Shown piece by piece: positions 33,104 through 45,132 of a DNA stretch of 64,000 nucleotides. Origin of the DNA: Gnetum montanum (Eukaryota > Streptophyta > Gnetopsida > Gnetales > Gnetaceae); the NCBI GenBank assembly GCA_015680685.1, contig MNCI01018365.1:12634-76633 (forward strand), read 5' to 3'. The notes under the pieces are model-generated. The model made no database searches. It was given only the letters and a program-made list of their open reading frames with translations, and was not told the DNA's origin. A program made the position numbers and the translations under genes. Position 1 is the stretch's first letter. Every line of letters begins with the position of its first letter.

Positions 33104-33650
33104 AAAATTTTTTTGAGAGAATGTTTGGGATTATATTACTAAATGAAACTATACCTTCAAAATTTTGTAGACATTGCAACAAGGGGTGGGGAGAAGACTT
33201 CCCCAACAGATCCAAACTTGGTCGTGATACATGTCCTTCAACATGAGATTGCACAAACAAGAAAGAAACTAAAAACTCATTCCAAGAAAGCAACAACAAA
33301 CCATAACAAAGCATTGAAAAAAGGAGGGCCTTGGAAAGCCCTGCACGAAGCCCATAGGCAACAAAACCAACAATCTAGTCCACATGGTCAATCCATCAAA
33401 AACCCCATTCCCCCAAGAGCACTACATATGCATTGGCAGGTTTTGACAAGGGCAATGAGGAATTTCTTGATTATGTATAGTATTGAGCACTTCTCGGTGA
33501 TGTTCTGAATTGACAAAAGCTACCACCTCTTGGAAATCAAAGGCAGCCTCTTGCTCAGCATGCACTACAGTTGAACCTTGCCCATCAGGATGCAACCGAA
33601 CAATGTTATAGATGTTAGCTAATTTCAAAAGGGACATTGTTAATTATTTT
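33104..33650 (-). mobile_element. LINE fragment K3 (3' end with module Y)
   Basis: On the minus strand the sequence ends AACATTCTCTCAAAAAAATTT (33104-33124), matching the 3' end phrase of K1. A 71-codon frame (33422-33637) contains LLKLANIYNIVRLHPDG and DFQEVVAFVNSEHHREVLNT. The second block is also found in K4 and, with stops, in K1. It is 5'-truncated after module Y. Confidence 0.65.
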
Positions 33651-33719
33651 CATAATTTTTAATTTGACACCTTGGATAATCTTTGTTTAGATCTCCTATG
33701 AACATTACCTTCGGCATTG

Positions 33720-35480
33720 ATACCAATTTTTGGAGTTGAAAATTCATTGAAAGAATGCAATATTTGAAATGTAGCATGCTTTTTGTATTTTCAATCGGTA
33801 TAAATTTCTTTTAAATTTTTGATTCTTCTTTTTGATGTTTTCGTTCTTACTTTTTAAGCTTGTGATACCTTCTGTACTTGACACTTTTTTTCATTATCTT
33901 TTGATTGTTTATGTTGATTTTTCAATCTGTTTTGCCAATGAGGTTACATCTATTTTAAAGATTCTTGCTTTTTTGCTTTTTGAATTTAGTTTTGCCCTCA
34001 TTTGCTTTTTGAAATTTTTAGCTTTACTTTTGCTCTTTAGTTTAACCCTCTTCTTGATATTTTTCATAAAGAAACTACCACATTTTTTGCATTGTCTTTT
34101 TTGTGGTCATTGTTTTAAAAAAATTTTCTGCTATCTAAATTACATATTATTATTTTACCAATTTCTTTTTGTTTTGCTTGCTTTTGAAATTTCTTCAAAT
34201 TTCTTTTCTATTCCTTTCCCAACAATGATCTAGACATAATTTAATTTCAAAAATTTGAAACCTTAGATAATCATTATTTTTGATCTCCAATGGTCATGAT
34301 CTTTTGCAACTAACATAATAGATGATGATCTTGATTATTTTCTTTGTTATGAATTGTTATTGAGATAGAGGTTTATGGATTGGAAGAGGTCTATGGATTT
34401 TGGGATAAGCATCTTTAATATAAGAAATGAATAAATTAACCATTAAGAAGAGATATAAATAGAAAATAAACATACTTCATGTTGGGTAACAACATTGAGG
34501 TGTAAGATTGGATGAGACACTCCATGTTGACTAATGAATTTTAGATGTACGAATGGATTATGAGACATTATAACTAGTGGGATGAAGAATGGTTATTCAA
34601 CATTTATATGGGAAGAAATATTTTACAAGAAGGCTTGATGAATTGAGTTAAAAATTTGGCTGGAACTATGCAATCTAAGAAGAGGATGAATTGGTAGTCA
34701 AGAAGGAATAAAAATGAAGAATGACTATACTATAATTGATATCAAACAACATTCACATGTATAGTCCTATTAGATTTTGCAACACAATTTGTAGATTAGA
34801 AAACAAATTATAAAGCATTAAGATTTGCCCTTCAAACAATTAGAAAAGAAAGGTACAAGATTGAGCTTCAAGTTCATAAAAAAATCCAAAAACAAGGAGT
34901 AGAGCTAGCCACAAGGTTTATGAGTGGAAGAGATTGTAAGCTGGATGAGTAATAACATCTATATGAAGTGAAATTGTAATGAAGGAAGATAGAAAAGTAC
35001 AATTTGGTTGTTTAAAAGGAAAGTTCAACATTAGTTTATGAGTGGAAGAGAATGGAGAGCAACAATGATTAGTCATGAACAACATGCATGTTTAGCAATG
35101 CAAGCTAAGAAGAAAAAGGTTAACATTGAAGAGGAAATGTAGAGCAATCCTTAGGAAGTTGCCAAATAAATATTTTATTTTCAGTAGGCTAGTGCATTAC
35201 TAAGAAAAGTTGAATTTTCATATAAGAAGTTACATTTAATAGGATCATTGAAGCATGTATTACAACTTCTTGTTGATTGATCCTTATTTAACAGTTACAT
35301 TCATATTTAACATAAAATATCCACAATGATAAAATTTAAATAAAAATATTGTTCTGGGTTAAGAGTGGGGGATTTCTTTAAGGATGATTAATTATAATAT
35401 TCAGCTTTAGCTTTTTAAAGGAACATATTTACAAACCAAAAAAAAAAATCAACATAATTGGGAAGATATTAAAAAGTGAC
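33720..35480. repeat. H-family AT-rich repeat continued
   Basis: A primer-site-like GATACCAATTTTTGGAGTTGAA junction begins near 33718, followed by a T-rich unit resembling 45160-45620. Then comes text shared with 21900-22400 and 45640-45900. No coding region is recognised. It may be a decayed LTR element with a tRNA-Met-type primer site on the minus strand. Confidence 0.4.
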
Positions 35481-35559
35481 ATTCATATATAATATGAGAG
35501 TTGGAGAGTTGGAGGAAGTTCCAATTGTCTAGTAAGAGTCTCAAAATTTTGGAGGTTGA

Positions 35560-36840
35560 AAGGAGTAGGAATGGGCGGAGGAGATGAAGCAAGAGTGAGC
35601 TCAAGTGCTGGTGTGGGAGCTAGTGAGGGAGTGGATGTTGACGAGGGTGACGAGATGAACGATGTTAGATTGGTTGGGGGCAATTTAAAGGGTGATGGCC
35701 GAATAGCGGGTTTGAGTCTCCAAGGTGTGGGTTGGCAATTGGGGGATGGACGCATTGAAGCATGCTCCTGAAGGAAGGGTGCCATGCAGCTGTAGATTCA
35801 TGGGTCACCTTGTGAGTGGGTTCACACCATGGAGTGTAGCTTGATTGGTAAGTTTGTTTCATTAGGGGCTTGGCCAAAGTTGGATTTGATTCGAAAGTGG
35901 GCCTTGGACATATGGGGGTTGGAGGAGGTGGAGATTAGAAGTGTCTCAAAGAAACTTCTCTTGTTTGTCTTCAAAATGATGGAGAATTGTGACAAGGCCC
36001 TTTTGGGGCCACTATGGTTTTACGAAGCTAGAGGAATTGCCCTAACCCTGTGGTGGTTGGGTGCCCATTAGGAAGCTGACCTTTTTTCCAAGGCAGTGGT
36101 TTGGATTTGCATCTTAGGAATTCCCTCAGAAATGTGGACATTTGATTTCTTAGAAACCCTTGCTGGGTTTTTTGGGGAGTTCATTTCTTTGACAAGTTTA
36201 TTGCATCCATGGAGAGAATTGGGTTTGCCTGCTTCTATGTATGGAGATCCTTATGATCTAATAGTTTGGTTAAGGAAATTGTTTTGGAGCTCTTGTTGGG
36301 AGAAGAGACAATACAAGTAGAATATGAGAACTTGATCGAGGAATGGAAGGAAACTAGTTTGTTAGGCATTGACTATTGCATTTGCAAGAAGGGTAGCCAT
36401 GGGGCCGTTGCCTACTGATTTTGAGACAAGAGCCAAGCCCTTGCTAAGCTATGAGCACCAACAAAGCTGAACAACAGAGAATGGTTTCATGTGGGGTGCT
36501 GTGGGCATCCAGTATTGACCTTGGTGGCTATTGCCCCAAGGAGCATGAAGGTGGCTTTTGGGATTGAGGTTGTCTCTAGGGAGGGAAATCCTCGTTAGGG
36601 GAATGGATTTGCTAGTTTCCTAGTCACCTCCCCAACCAAAAAGAGGGTAGAGCTTCCCCCATTGGGGGATTGGGTTTTGGTAGTTTAGGGGGCACCAATG
36701 ACCCTAATGTCTGAAGTGTCTACCCAAGTTCTAGAGGTCCCTGGGAATTTTCCTATTTCACCGCACTCATGGAGGCTATGTAGGCCTTTTGCTCCACTCA
36801 CTTGAGGCAAAAAGATGTAGATAGATATTGATTTAGGAAT
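35560..36840 (+). pseudogene. LINE ORF1, DUF4283-like RNA-binding protein (K5)
   Basis: The frame 35829-36071 and its continuation contain LIRKWALDIWGLEE, LLLFVFKMMENCDKALL and PLWFYEARGIALTLWW, then VWICILGIPSEMWTFDFLE. This is the pattern of the DUF4283 domain in plant LINE and zinc-knuckle proteins (a W-F core followed by W-hydrophobic-P). A degenerate CX2C-like motif (YCICKKGSHG) lies near 36375-36415. Stops are present. The protein would bind LINE RNA. Confidence 0.78.
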
Positions 36841-36884
36841 GAAATCGACCCTAAAAAAGGTCTATAGGAAGCATTTTGTGGGTA

Positions 36885-37918
36885 ATGTATGAAGATTTTA
36901 TCATGGAATTGTAGGGACAAGGTACGACCTACAAAAGAAATACCCTGAAGGAGATTGTGAGAAGTGAGGTGTGTGACATGATTTGTCTCTAGGAGATGAG
37001 GCTGTAGTCACCTGAGGCTCATCATCTGAGGTGGGAGTGTTGGAACTCATAGTTGATGCCTTGTTAGCCCGCTTAACCTATTGGATTCTTTAGTTTGGAG
37101 TATTATGGTTGACATTCCCTTGATTGGGTTTTGGTTGACCAATTTCTATGGGGACCAAGTTTGGGAGACTAGGTTGTAGGAATTGAGCTGGGTGGTAGCT
37201 TTGGTGCCTAACACAAGGCATTGGATTATTGTCAGATATTTCAACTAGTGTTTGCATTCATGGAACAAGTCGAGCACGAACAATACTGATCCGTTGGGGG
37301 CCCAAGAATTCTAGAGATTCTTGGATATGTACACACTTGTGGATATGGAGATTGACAATTGTTGCTTCATGTGGAGGAACAAGAGATGCAACAAAGATTG
37401 GGTTCTCTCTAGAATCGACCAGGTTTGGGTCAGCTTTGAACTCTTGTTACAATTTGATGTTCAGGTTTTGGGGAAGGAGCGGTAGGCTTCGATCACTGCT
37501 CCATCGTCTATCATCTAGGGTGACAACCTAAAAGGCCTCATCCCCTAGCTTGGTTTGAATGTTCTTGGTTACTCATCCCTCTTGTGGAGGAGATTTGGGG
37601 GGTGTATAAGAATAATAGGGGGGTCTTGAGAGATTTCCTTTGGGATTGTCTACTTAAGCTAAAATGGGCAATCAAATCCCAAACACTTGAAAATAAGTTT
37701 TCCTTTTGTGCATGTCGAAGGGGCCTCCAGGTTCGCTTGAGAGATATCCAAGTCCAGCAAGAATAGGCAGTGTGGTTGGAGGACAAAGAGGATGATGTCT
37801 TGAAGTAGCTACAAAGTCTCGATTTGGAGGAGGAAATGCACTAGAAACAACATCCCAGGGTTAGATGGCTTAGGGAGGGGGATAGGCACATGCAGTTCTT
37901 TTTCATTGCTGCCACAAG
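36885..37918 (+). pseudogene. LINE ORF2 endonuclease region (K5)
   Basis: It begins MKILSWNC, the usual start of plant L1 endonuclease. Later blocks match the C-terminal half: RHWIIV(R)YFN at the GDFN position, LVDMEIDNCCFMWRNKRCNKDW, and SRIDQVWVS (the SRLDR block). Frameshifts and stops are common. The enzyme would nick target DNA to prime reverse transcription. Confidence 0.78.
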
Positions 37919-38460
37919 GGTTATCAAATGTTATAAACTCACCAAAGAACCCCACGAGGGTTTTCAGGAAATTCATTGTCCACATTTCCCATGGAATAAT
38001 AGATGCCCTAATCCACACAGGTGCTAGAGCAAAAAGGTCCTTTTCCTTATGAGCCCTTGGTTGCCATGGCATCAATGCCAACCCACGAGCTTTGTAGAAC
38101 CACGGCCCACCCACAAGAACCCTATCACAATCAGTGGTAGACCAAAAAATGAAAAGCAGCAACTCCTTTGACAGGCTACGAATCTTAGCATCATCCAAAC
38201 CCCACGTACTATATACCCATTTCTTAACAAGATCCATTCAAGGTCGAGCACCACTGTACACAAACTTGCCGATCAAACTCGGCTCCATTGTTCATATCCC
38301 ATTGGAAGGGGGGCCCTAGACCTACAACCACATGAGAGGCCCTCTTGTTTGGAATAGGCCTCAATGCCTCCATCCCTTGGTCACCAACTCCCATTGCTGC
38401 TTCCCAGCACAGAGCTACTCTTCGTCTCCCCCTTATTCCCTCCTCCTACATTATTAAATA
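37919..38460 (-). pseudogene. Inverted LINE ORF1 (K6)
   Basis: The minus-strand 142-codon frame 37809-38237 contains WVYSTWGLDDAKIRSLSKE, VGGPWFYKARGLALMPW and VWIRASIIPWEMWTMNFLK. It is homologous to ORF1 of K5 (WALDIWGLEEVEIRSVSKK and following). The last 37 codons of that frame are antisense of K5, so the homology ends at about 37919. The N-terminal part and 5' untranslated region run to about 38460. Confidence 0.8.
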
Positions 38461-40361
38461 CTATATATTGCATCAGTGAAAATTTGGATAGTAAACTACT
38501 ATTATATCAATACATATAGTGATGCTTTCTTAGAAAGATACAGAATACATGTGAGTTTAATTGGACTGGGATTGAGATACAATCATAAGTTGAATAGGTT
38601 AGCCAACTTAGGAACTCATCAGCTGAATTGAAATGAACTGAGAGAAAGGCTTTGTTGGCCCATGTTCACTGAATGCATGTGAATAATTTTTGTTAGGAGA
38701 CCAAATGACCTAAGTTCATATGTTAATTGGATTCTGAATTATCGAAGAACTAAGAAAGTTTTTTTCTAATAACAGGACAAAGAATGCAACTGAAATACAA
38801 CGGTGCAAGAGGATGTGTGTTATATTTCCTTTTATTGTAACACATCCTTTGTTTTTAACAATCTTCAAAAATCAGTCACAAACTGATTTTGTTAAAAAAA
38901 TAGAGTACATAAGTTCATAGATATTACATTTGATTTTTTTTTGGCCAAAATCTTGTTGCTTAATTTATTCCAATGCAACAAAAGCATGGCAATTTGTTTT
39001 CTTTCTAGGTTTGAGATGATCCATGTTGAATTTGCCAAAGTCTGCAGATGCCTTTCTTTTTGTGATTATTCTGATATCAAGTCAAGATGAAAAATATAAT
39101 TCTCTTAAAATTGATTACAGAGGAACTTGTAATTTATTTTCAGATTGCAGTAGTAGCATCATGTTAAAAGTGCTTGCTGGAAGGAGTTTGAATGAAAATA
39201 TTTGTGACCGGCTTGTCTATTCTGTACGTGCTTTATGCATCAGACGAATCGTGGATGCAACATTACTATTAGCATACTTTTCTCAGGTCTTATTGCATGT
39301 ATAGTTTGTAAATGTCATAATCAACACCAGCCGGGTCATATTCCAGCTACATGGCATTGCATGTAGGGTTGTTTACTTTATTTTCTTTGACATTTTAATA
39401 ACATATTTTGTTTTTCAGCTTTACATCCTTTTTTTACTGCTTATTTGCTTATTTGGTTTGTAAGTATAAAGAAAGATATGCACGATTTAGGTATTAATAC
39501 TTATTTGGCTCTTAATAGAAGTGAATGATGGAGAAGAATTCATATAGTTGATCTCATGAAGTTGGATAAGTCTAAGTCTAGAATGATGATGATGAGGATA
39601 CTCTTTTTACTCTTTTTTGTTCAGTTAAAATCAACTTGGCTCTTCCTGATCCACCATCAACTAACGTGTAACTAGCTTTTCAAATTTTTTGTGGGCTTTT
39701 AGACAAGTCTTTGCTTTTGTTGGAGAGGTTCTATATTTCAAAATAAAAGTATGCAGAGTAGTAAAGAAATGTGATAGAACTTGTTACTGAAAAATAGCGA
39801 CTATATATTTGCTAAAATAGAGTGCAAATGAGAAAAAAAATCAAGGTCATAACCATTCCTGTAGCTAAGTTTTAACAGAGTGCTACAAGAAATTTTCACA
39901 GCAATCACTTTCAATTTCAGATTGATCTATGTTCTATTTTAAATAAAGATCACTGCCTTTTGGTGATAAAATACTTCAGCTGGTAAATATATTAAAATCA
40001 AAGCCACGACATAAGAAACTAGAGAAAAGCCAAAAATAACAAAGGGGAAAAAAAGAAACTGGGGTGAGCTATGCCTGTTTGTGAAGATTTTTGTACGCTG
40101 AGATACCGACAAATCTGGAGATTCAAAATGGCAAAATTGAATGCTGTCCAATAAATGGTCCTATTGAACACAATGAAAAAACTTCAGGTTCAATTGCATA
40201 GACAACAATTTATGATCGATTGTTGATGCAAAATTGGAACATTTATCTTGGTTGCATTTACACATGAATGAATAATAGTAATGAGTTTTTGTAGAAATGA
40301 AATTCTTCCTAGTAGATTGAAATCTTCTGAAGCGTTATCCCTTGTTATGCTGCTTTATTAG
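38461..40361. other. Non-repetitive AT-rich sequence, probably intron of the RING gene
   Basis: No repeat or LINE signature is seen. A 93-codon plus frame at 39023-39304 is not recognised and has no clear splice context. The stretch lies directly upstream of the RING exon, and its text is not repeated elsewhere in the window. Confidence 0.45.
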
Positions 40362-40444
40362 GATATTGAAAAGGAAAATGAAAGGTGTGGCCTTTGCATG
40401 GAAAAAGTCATTAACCGTGGAGTCCTGGACTGCTGTAATCATTG
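40362..40444 (+). CDS. Internal exon of a host RING-finger gene (At4g10930-like)
   Basis: An 83-base open exon is bounded by a TTTATTAG acceptor and a GTAAGATA donor. It encodes 27 codons plus two bases: ERCGLCMEKVINRGVLDCCNH, then TG of a split Trp codon. The CX2C...CXH spacing is the first half of a RING domain. The block CG(I/L)CM..(I/V)..RGVLDCC.HW is, from memory, a hallmark of the plant protein annotated as uncharacterized At4g10930. The next exon should begin with the G that completes Trp, then Phe-Cys; I did not find it downstream in the window. No stop or frameshift is present, unlike every transposon frame here. RING proteins of this kind are usually ubiquitin ligases or chromatin-linked factors; the function is not known from this sequence. 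Confidence 0.78.
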
Positions 40445-41099
40445 GTAAGATACTGGATACTTTTTGTTTCACTTGTTTGAAGAAAACATATTCTTAATTA
40501 ATGTCATTTGTTGTAATAATAACAATGATGAAGGTTTCTAAAAAGGTATCAAGGTTTCTGTAGTATTTAAACATCGTAATGTTATGTTATGTTATTTTGA
40601 ATTTGGCATCTTCTAATGTTTATGTTTAATCTCCATTTATGTTTTTTTATTCATAATATTACAAAATATTACAAATGGTTGTTATCATGATTTTTGTTTG
40701 AAATTACTTTTGTAGCTTAACCTAATGTGTTTTTCTAAAAGCACACGTTATGAAACTTTCGATTTGTAGTTTGAACCTTTTAGAATGATGTCTATACAAT
40801 TTTATTTAAAAAGCAAAAATTTAACATTCTTAAAAAATTTAGATTTTTTGCTTTAAGAGCCACAATTTAGGGGTTGGATTTAGCCCCAAGAGTTGATGCA
40901 TGTGATTACAACATGAGTTTTAAAATGTTGCATTATGATACCAATTCAAAAAATAAATATTGCAAAATGTGATTTGTAGTTCATGTATAGAGTTTGTTCT
41001 GGTTCATCCTATCATTGAATGCATGGCCAAATATCAAATGTGGATTGTGCTGTACTAGAATAATGGTCCATAAAATTTGGGAAGAAAACAATCTTATTC

Positions 41100-41930
41100 T
41101 TACTTTTTCATTTTTGAGAAAAGTTTGGGTCATTGTATTAATAGTGAAAGATTACAACTTGTTTATATACATTAAAACCCCAATGGGCCAATACCACCCC
41201 CACCCATTTCCCCCCCAAATCCCAAAAATAGAGGTAGCAAACCCCCAACTCCCAATTAAGGGGTAGCTCCCCCATAATAATGGGGGGTAAAAACCCCCCT
41301 AGTACAAAAATGGGAGGGCATTCCCCCCCCTCCAAACTCCTTGAAATACCCACTATTTCATGAAACACCCCCACTCCTTAACGCCCCCACAAAATTGGAG
41401 TTTGAGGTCAAAAAACGATTTTCAATATCAAACAGTCAACCAACCCTTGCCCAACTGAAAATAAACTTTGCAACGATGGAACAGACACTAGGGCCAAGTG
41501 ACCCACATCCTATAAATGAATAGGAAGGCACATGCAAGCACAGATAACCCTGTCTTGGTAGTGGACAGTGTTGAGAACTGCATGGTGTCTCTCTGAGTCT
41601 ATGAATGTTGCCACCTCCTGAAAGTTTTTGAAGGCCTCATCCTTCCTTGTACATTCCTCTGCATCATCCACTCCATCTAGGTGTAGCTTGTGCCCCTTGC
41701 GCTAAATATATTTGCATAATGCATACCATGATGTATTTTGCCCTATGTCCATGATGACATATGAGCACCTCCCCTATCATAGCCAGGACCTGAAATTTTG
41801 CTTGTGGGCGTAGTCCAGCTATTGTTGCAACCAATGAACTTTGCAACCAATGACAAGTGAGCTTGCATGACCTCTTTTTGCATAACAGATGAATTGCGAA
41901 ACTTTGTAACATATGTGACCTATGGTAGCC
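41100..41930 (-). mobile_element. LINE fragment K4 (3' end with module Y)
   Basis: The minus strand ends CTTTTCTCAAAAATGAAAAAG (near 41100-41120). Upstream is a G-rich 3' untranslated stretch (41190-41420), then a coding relic with LHLDGVDDAEECT and NFQEVATFIDSERHHAVLNT (about 41560-41700), homologous to K3. It is 5'-truncated near 41930. Confidence 0.6.
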
Positions 41931-44200
41931 TAGTTTGCAGATTATTTCATATGGCCTTATGCATTGTATTATAACAACATGACTTCTTTGTCTAGTTTTC
42001 TTGTCCTCTTGGAGTTATTTTTGTAAGATGAATCTTAGAAGTCATCGCAAGGGTGCAACTCATCATGGCAGTAAGTTATCATGTGACCTCAAAGTGCAAG
42101 ATTTGGTAAGTTTGTTTTGCTATACCAAAAGTGCTTATTCTACATAATTACCATTACCACTCCTTGAGCCCAATCTTGTAACCTAATTATAACCTTCCTC
42201 ATCCTAAATGATTGTGATGATCAATGTTTGACACTCATGCATTATGACCATATGACATCCCTTCATCATACTCCACCTACAAGTTTGTTGGATGTAACAC
42301 ATCTTATTCAATGGGAAAACCAAATCAAAGCTAACCTTGATAATGAAACTCAATGAAGATTTTATGGGTAATGAAGTCCAAAAAGATGAACCCACACATG
42401 CAAAGGGAAGAGCCTAGTGGCCAAAGAAACCTTTGAGTGAGGGGTTGGACCCTTAAACACATTGTCAAGTGACCAACACTTCAAAAAGACAAAGTGCAAG
42501 GCCTTTTTGATTAATCAACATGTCAGTGCTTTATCATAGCCATAATGTCAACATTTGAAACTCATTATTGAACCTATGAATATTTTTCTATAACCAAGGA
42601 TAGCCCTTACCATAACCTTATACCATAATCACAAGTACTCTTTGGCATGGTTCGACATTACTGAAGCAAGCATGGAGAGGAAATGTTAGTGATGAACCTA
42701 TAGTGATGTTTTGTATTCTTTGTCAATGTCTCTCAGGTTAGTCTTCTAAACATCAATAAATAGGGTCCAATGAAACATCACCAAAAATTTCATGTTGCAA
42801 GTTGTAGCTTTCGTTTGTCAACTTAAGGCAAGATTTTATTGTAAATGTAAGATTTGTAGCCCATGAGCTACAATCTTGCATATTTAACTTTTGGGATTGA
42901 AAAATGCCACATAATTTACTATTGCCTCACTTCCCAAGTGGAAAAAATCACCTCATGTCTATATTTAGGCTTTGGAAGGCTGGAAATACCTTGAGAATTA
43001 CCAAATTGGCATTTTTATGGGTTTTTGTAGAGGCATAGCCTTAACTATGCTAGAACCATCTACCCCTAGCATAGATGGTGTTGGATTTTTCTTTCCAACA
43101 AAAACCCAATGTAGTCACTACAAACCCAGTGTAGATGTACATATCCAACATTGGAATTGTTGGGATTTTTCATTTTCTCAATAGTGGCTAGCATAGTCAC
43201 CCCAAGTCTTCAACAGTTGCAACATGGCCAATGTAGACATTAGGTCCACTAGTAGTTTTCAACAAGCTTAGCATAGTCCACCAAGATCAACATATTTGGG
43301 ATGGTGTCGATGTAGTCACAAAAGTGCATTTACTTTATATAGTATTCGGATGGGCTTTGGTGGCTACGGTGTATCAAGACTTACTATAAATGACCACCTA
43401 TGCTGAGGATTATACCCATTACATCTACAAATAGGCATCAATCTGTTAGTAATCATGATAGTGATGTATAGAGCCTAAAATAAGCAATCTCATAGCCTAT
43501 ATAAGTCAAACATGAATACCTAATTAAAGTTTTGGATACCTTGAAGTAGTTTCACTAGAAAGCATTTTTGGCATTTTTGCAACCAAGAGAGCCATTGTAA
43601 CCTTGCAACAACTTTGAAAGTAAATTGGTGTTTATGTTGGGCATTAGAGGCTCCCAATGTGATACCATTGCCGCAAGGGTGGAATACCATCTATGACCAT
43701 GATTGTAGATTCTGGTGAGAATTAGCAAGGAGTTGCTAGATACTAGGGTTGAGAAGTATTTGGATCATGGGATTTGAGTACAGAATGTAGCCTACTAGCT
43801 TCAATGGACTTTAAGCTCCATCCAAGCAATTTCTTGTGCACCTAGCACATAAAATCTGTACTTCTTAAATCCTATACTTTATGCATTTATCATATCAATA
43901 AAGTCACAGTTCATTGTTGTGTAGATTTAAATTCAAGTTTTAATTTATGTTTCTATTTTCATTTCAAATATGCAACTTTGTTTTCATTTCCACTATCATT
44001 TACATTTCCATTTATGTCTTTGTAGGTCCCTGGGTGATCGATCAGACTGTCAATGCCATACCTAGCCCTATTGTTTGCCATGCTAGAGCTCACAATTGAT
44101 CCCACATCAGATCCTTCCCCAGACCCTATGTTTGATCCCTTGACATGCCTTATCCTAGACCCCTTGCTTGACCTAGCCTTTACATGATCTTTGGTCATGC
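41931..44200. other. Sequence without recognised features (part of a large intron)
   Basis: Short phrases recur within 43000-43300 (for example TGTAGTCAC, GCATAGTC) but no element or gene could be assigned. Frames are short and unremarkable. Confidence 0.4.
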
Positions 44201-45060
44201 CATCAGCACCTCCCACTTCCATGTCATCTACACCTCTCCTCAGAGCCTCTTGAACCACCAGCACAAACCCCCCCCNNNNNNNNNNNNNNNNNNNNNNNNN
44301 NNNNNNNNNNNNNNNNNNNNNNNNNNNNNNNNNNNNNNNNNNNNNNNNNNNNNNNNNNNNNNNNNNNNNNNNNNNNNNNNNNNNNNNNNNNNNNNNNNNN
44401 NNNNNNNNNNNNNNNNNNNNNNNNNNNNNNNNNNNNNNNNNNNNNNNNNNNNNNNNNNNNNNNNNNNNNNNNNNNNNNNNNNNNNNNNNNNNNNNNNNNN
44501 NNNNNNNNNNNNNNNNNNNNNNNNNNNNNNNNNNNNNNNNNNNNNNNNNNNNNNNNNNNNNNNNNNNNNNNNNNNNNNNNNNNNNNNNNNNNNNNNNNNN
44601 NNNNNNNNNNNNNNNNNNNNNNNNNNNNNNNNNNNNNNNNNNNNNNNNNNNNNNNNNNNNNNNNNNNNNNNNNNNNNNNNNNNNNNNNNNNNNNNNNNNN
44701 NNNNNNNNNNNNNNNNNNNNNNNNNNNNNNNNNNNNNNNNNNNNNNNNNNNNNNNNNNNNNNNNNNNNNNNNNNNNNNNNNNNNNNNNNNNNNNNNNNNN
44801 NNNNNNNNNNNNNNNNNNNNNNNNNNNNNNNNNNNNNNNNNNNNNNNNNNNNNNNNNNNNNNNNNNNNNNNNNNNNNNNNNNNNNNNNNNNNNNNNNNNN
44901 NNNNNNNNNNNNNNNNNNNNNNNNNNNNNNNNNNNNNNNNNNNNNNNNNNNNNNNNNNNNNNNNNNNNNNNNNNNCACCTCCCACTTCCATGTCATCTAC
45001 ACCTCTCCTTGGAGCCTCTTGAACCCCCACCACCCTCTGATTTCCCACCCAACATGGTTC
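44201..45060 (-). repeat. Tandem repeat flanking an assembly gap
   Basis: A segment of about 55-60 bases beginning CACCTCCCACTTCCATGTCA occurs on both sides of the gap (from 44207 and from 44976). On the minus strand it reads PRRGVDDMEVGG in an open frame. The gap therefore probably lies within an array of this unit. Confidence 0.65.
44276..44975. other. Assembly gap, 700 N
   Basis: Unknown bases. The round length suggests an estimated gap. Long frames across it are artefacts. Confidence 0.99.
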
Positions 45061-45132
45061 ATCATCATTCTCATACTTTACAAGATGACATCTCTTATAA
45101 TTTTTGTTCTCCTTATCTATTGACATGAACTT

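Larger units (their letters stand above)
35500..37918 (+). mobile_element. LINE K5: L1-type element, ORF1 plus start of ORF2
   Basis: A plus-strand LINE 5' half. ORF1 (about 35560-36840) leads to ORF2, whose endonuclease begins MKILSWNC near 36890, and the copy stops within the linker before RT (GDRHMQFFF, matching the GDRNTKFF block). At 37918 it is joined to an inverted LINE ORF1. Loss of the 3' half is unusual for a LINE and points to rearrangement. Confidence 0.82.

Noticed and set aside
33832-34233. 133-codon very hydrophobic frame as a membrane protein
   Set aside because: It is Phe/Leu-rich because the DNA is T-rich. The sister repeat at 45160-45620 does not keep the frame.
39023-39304. 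93-codon frame upstream of the RING exon as a further exon
   Set aside because: It has no recognised protein, no convincing splice pair, and does not join in frame to the RING exon.
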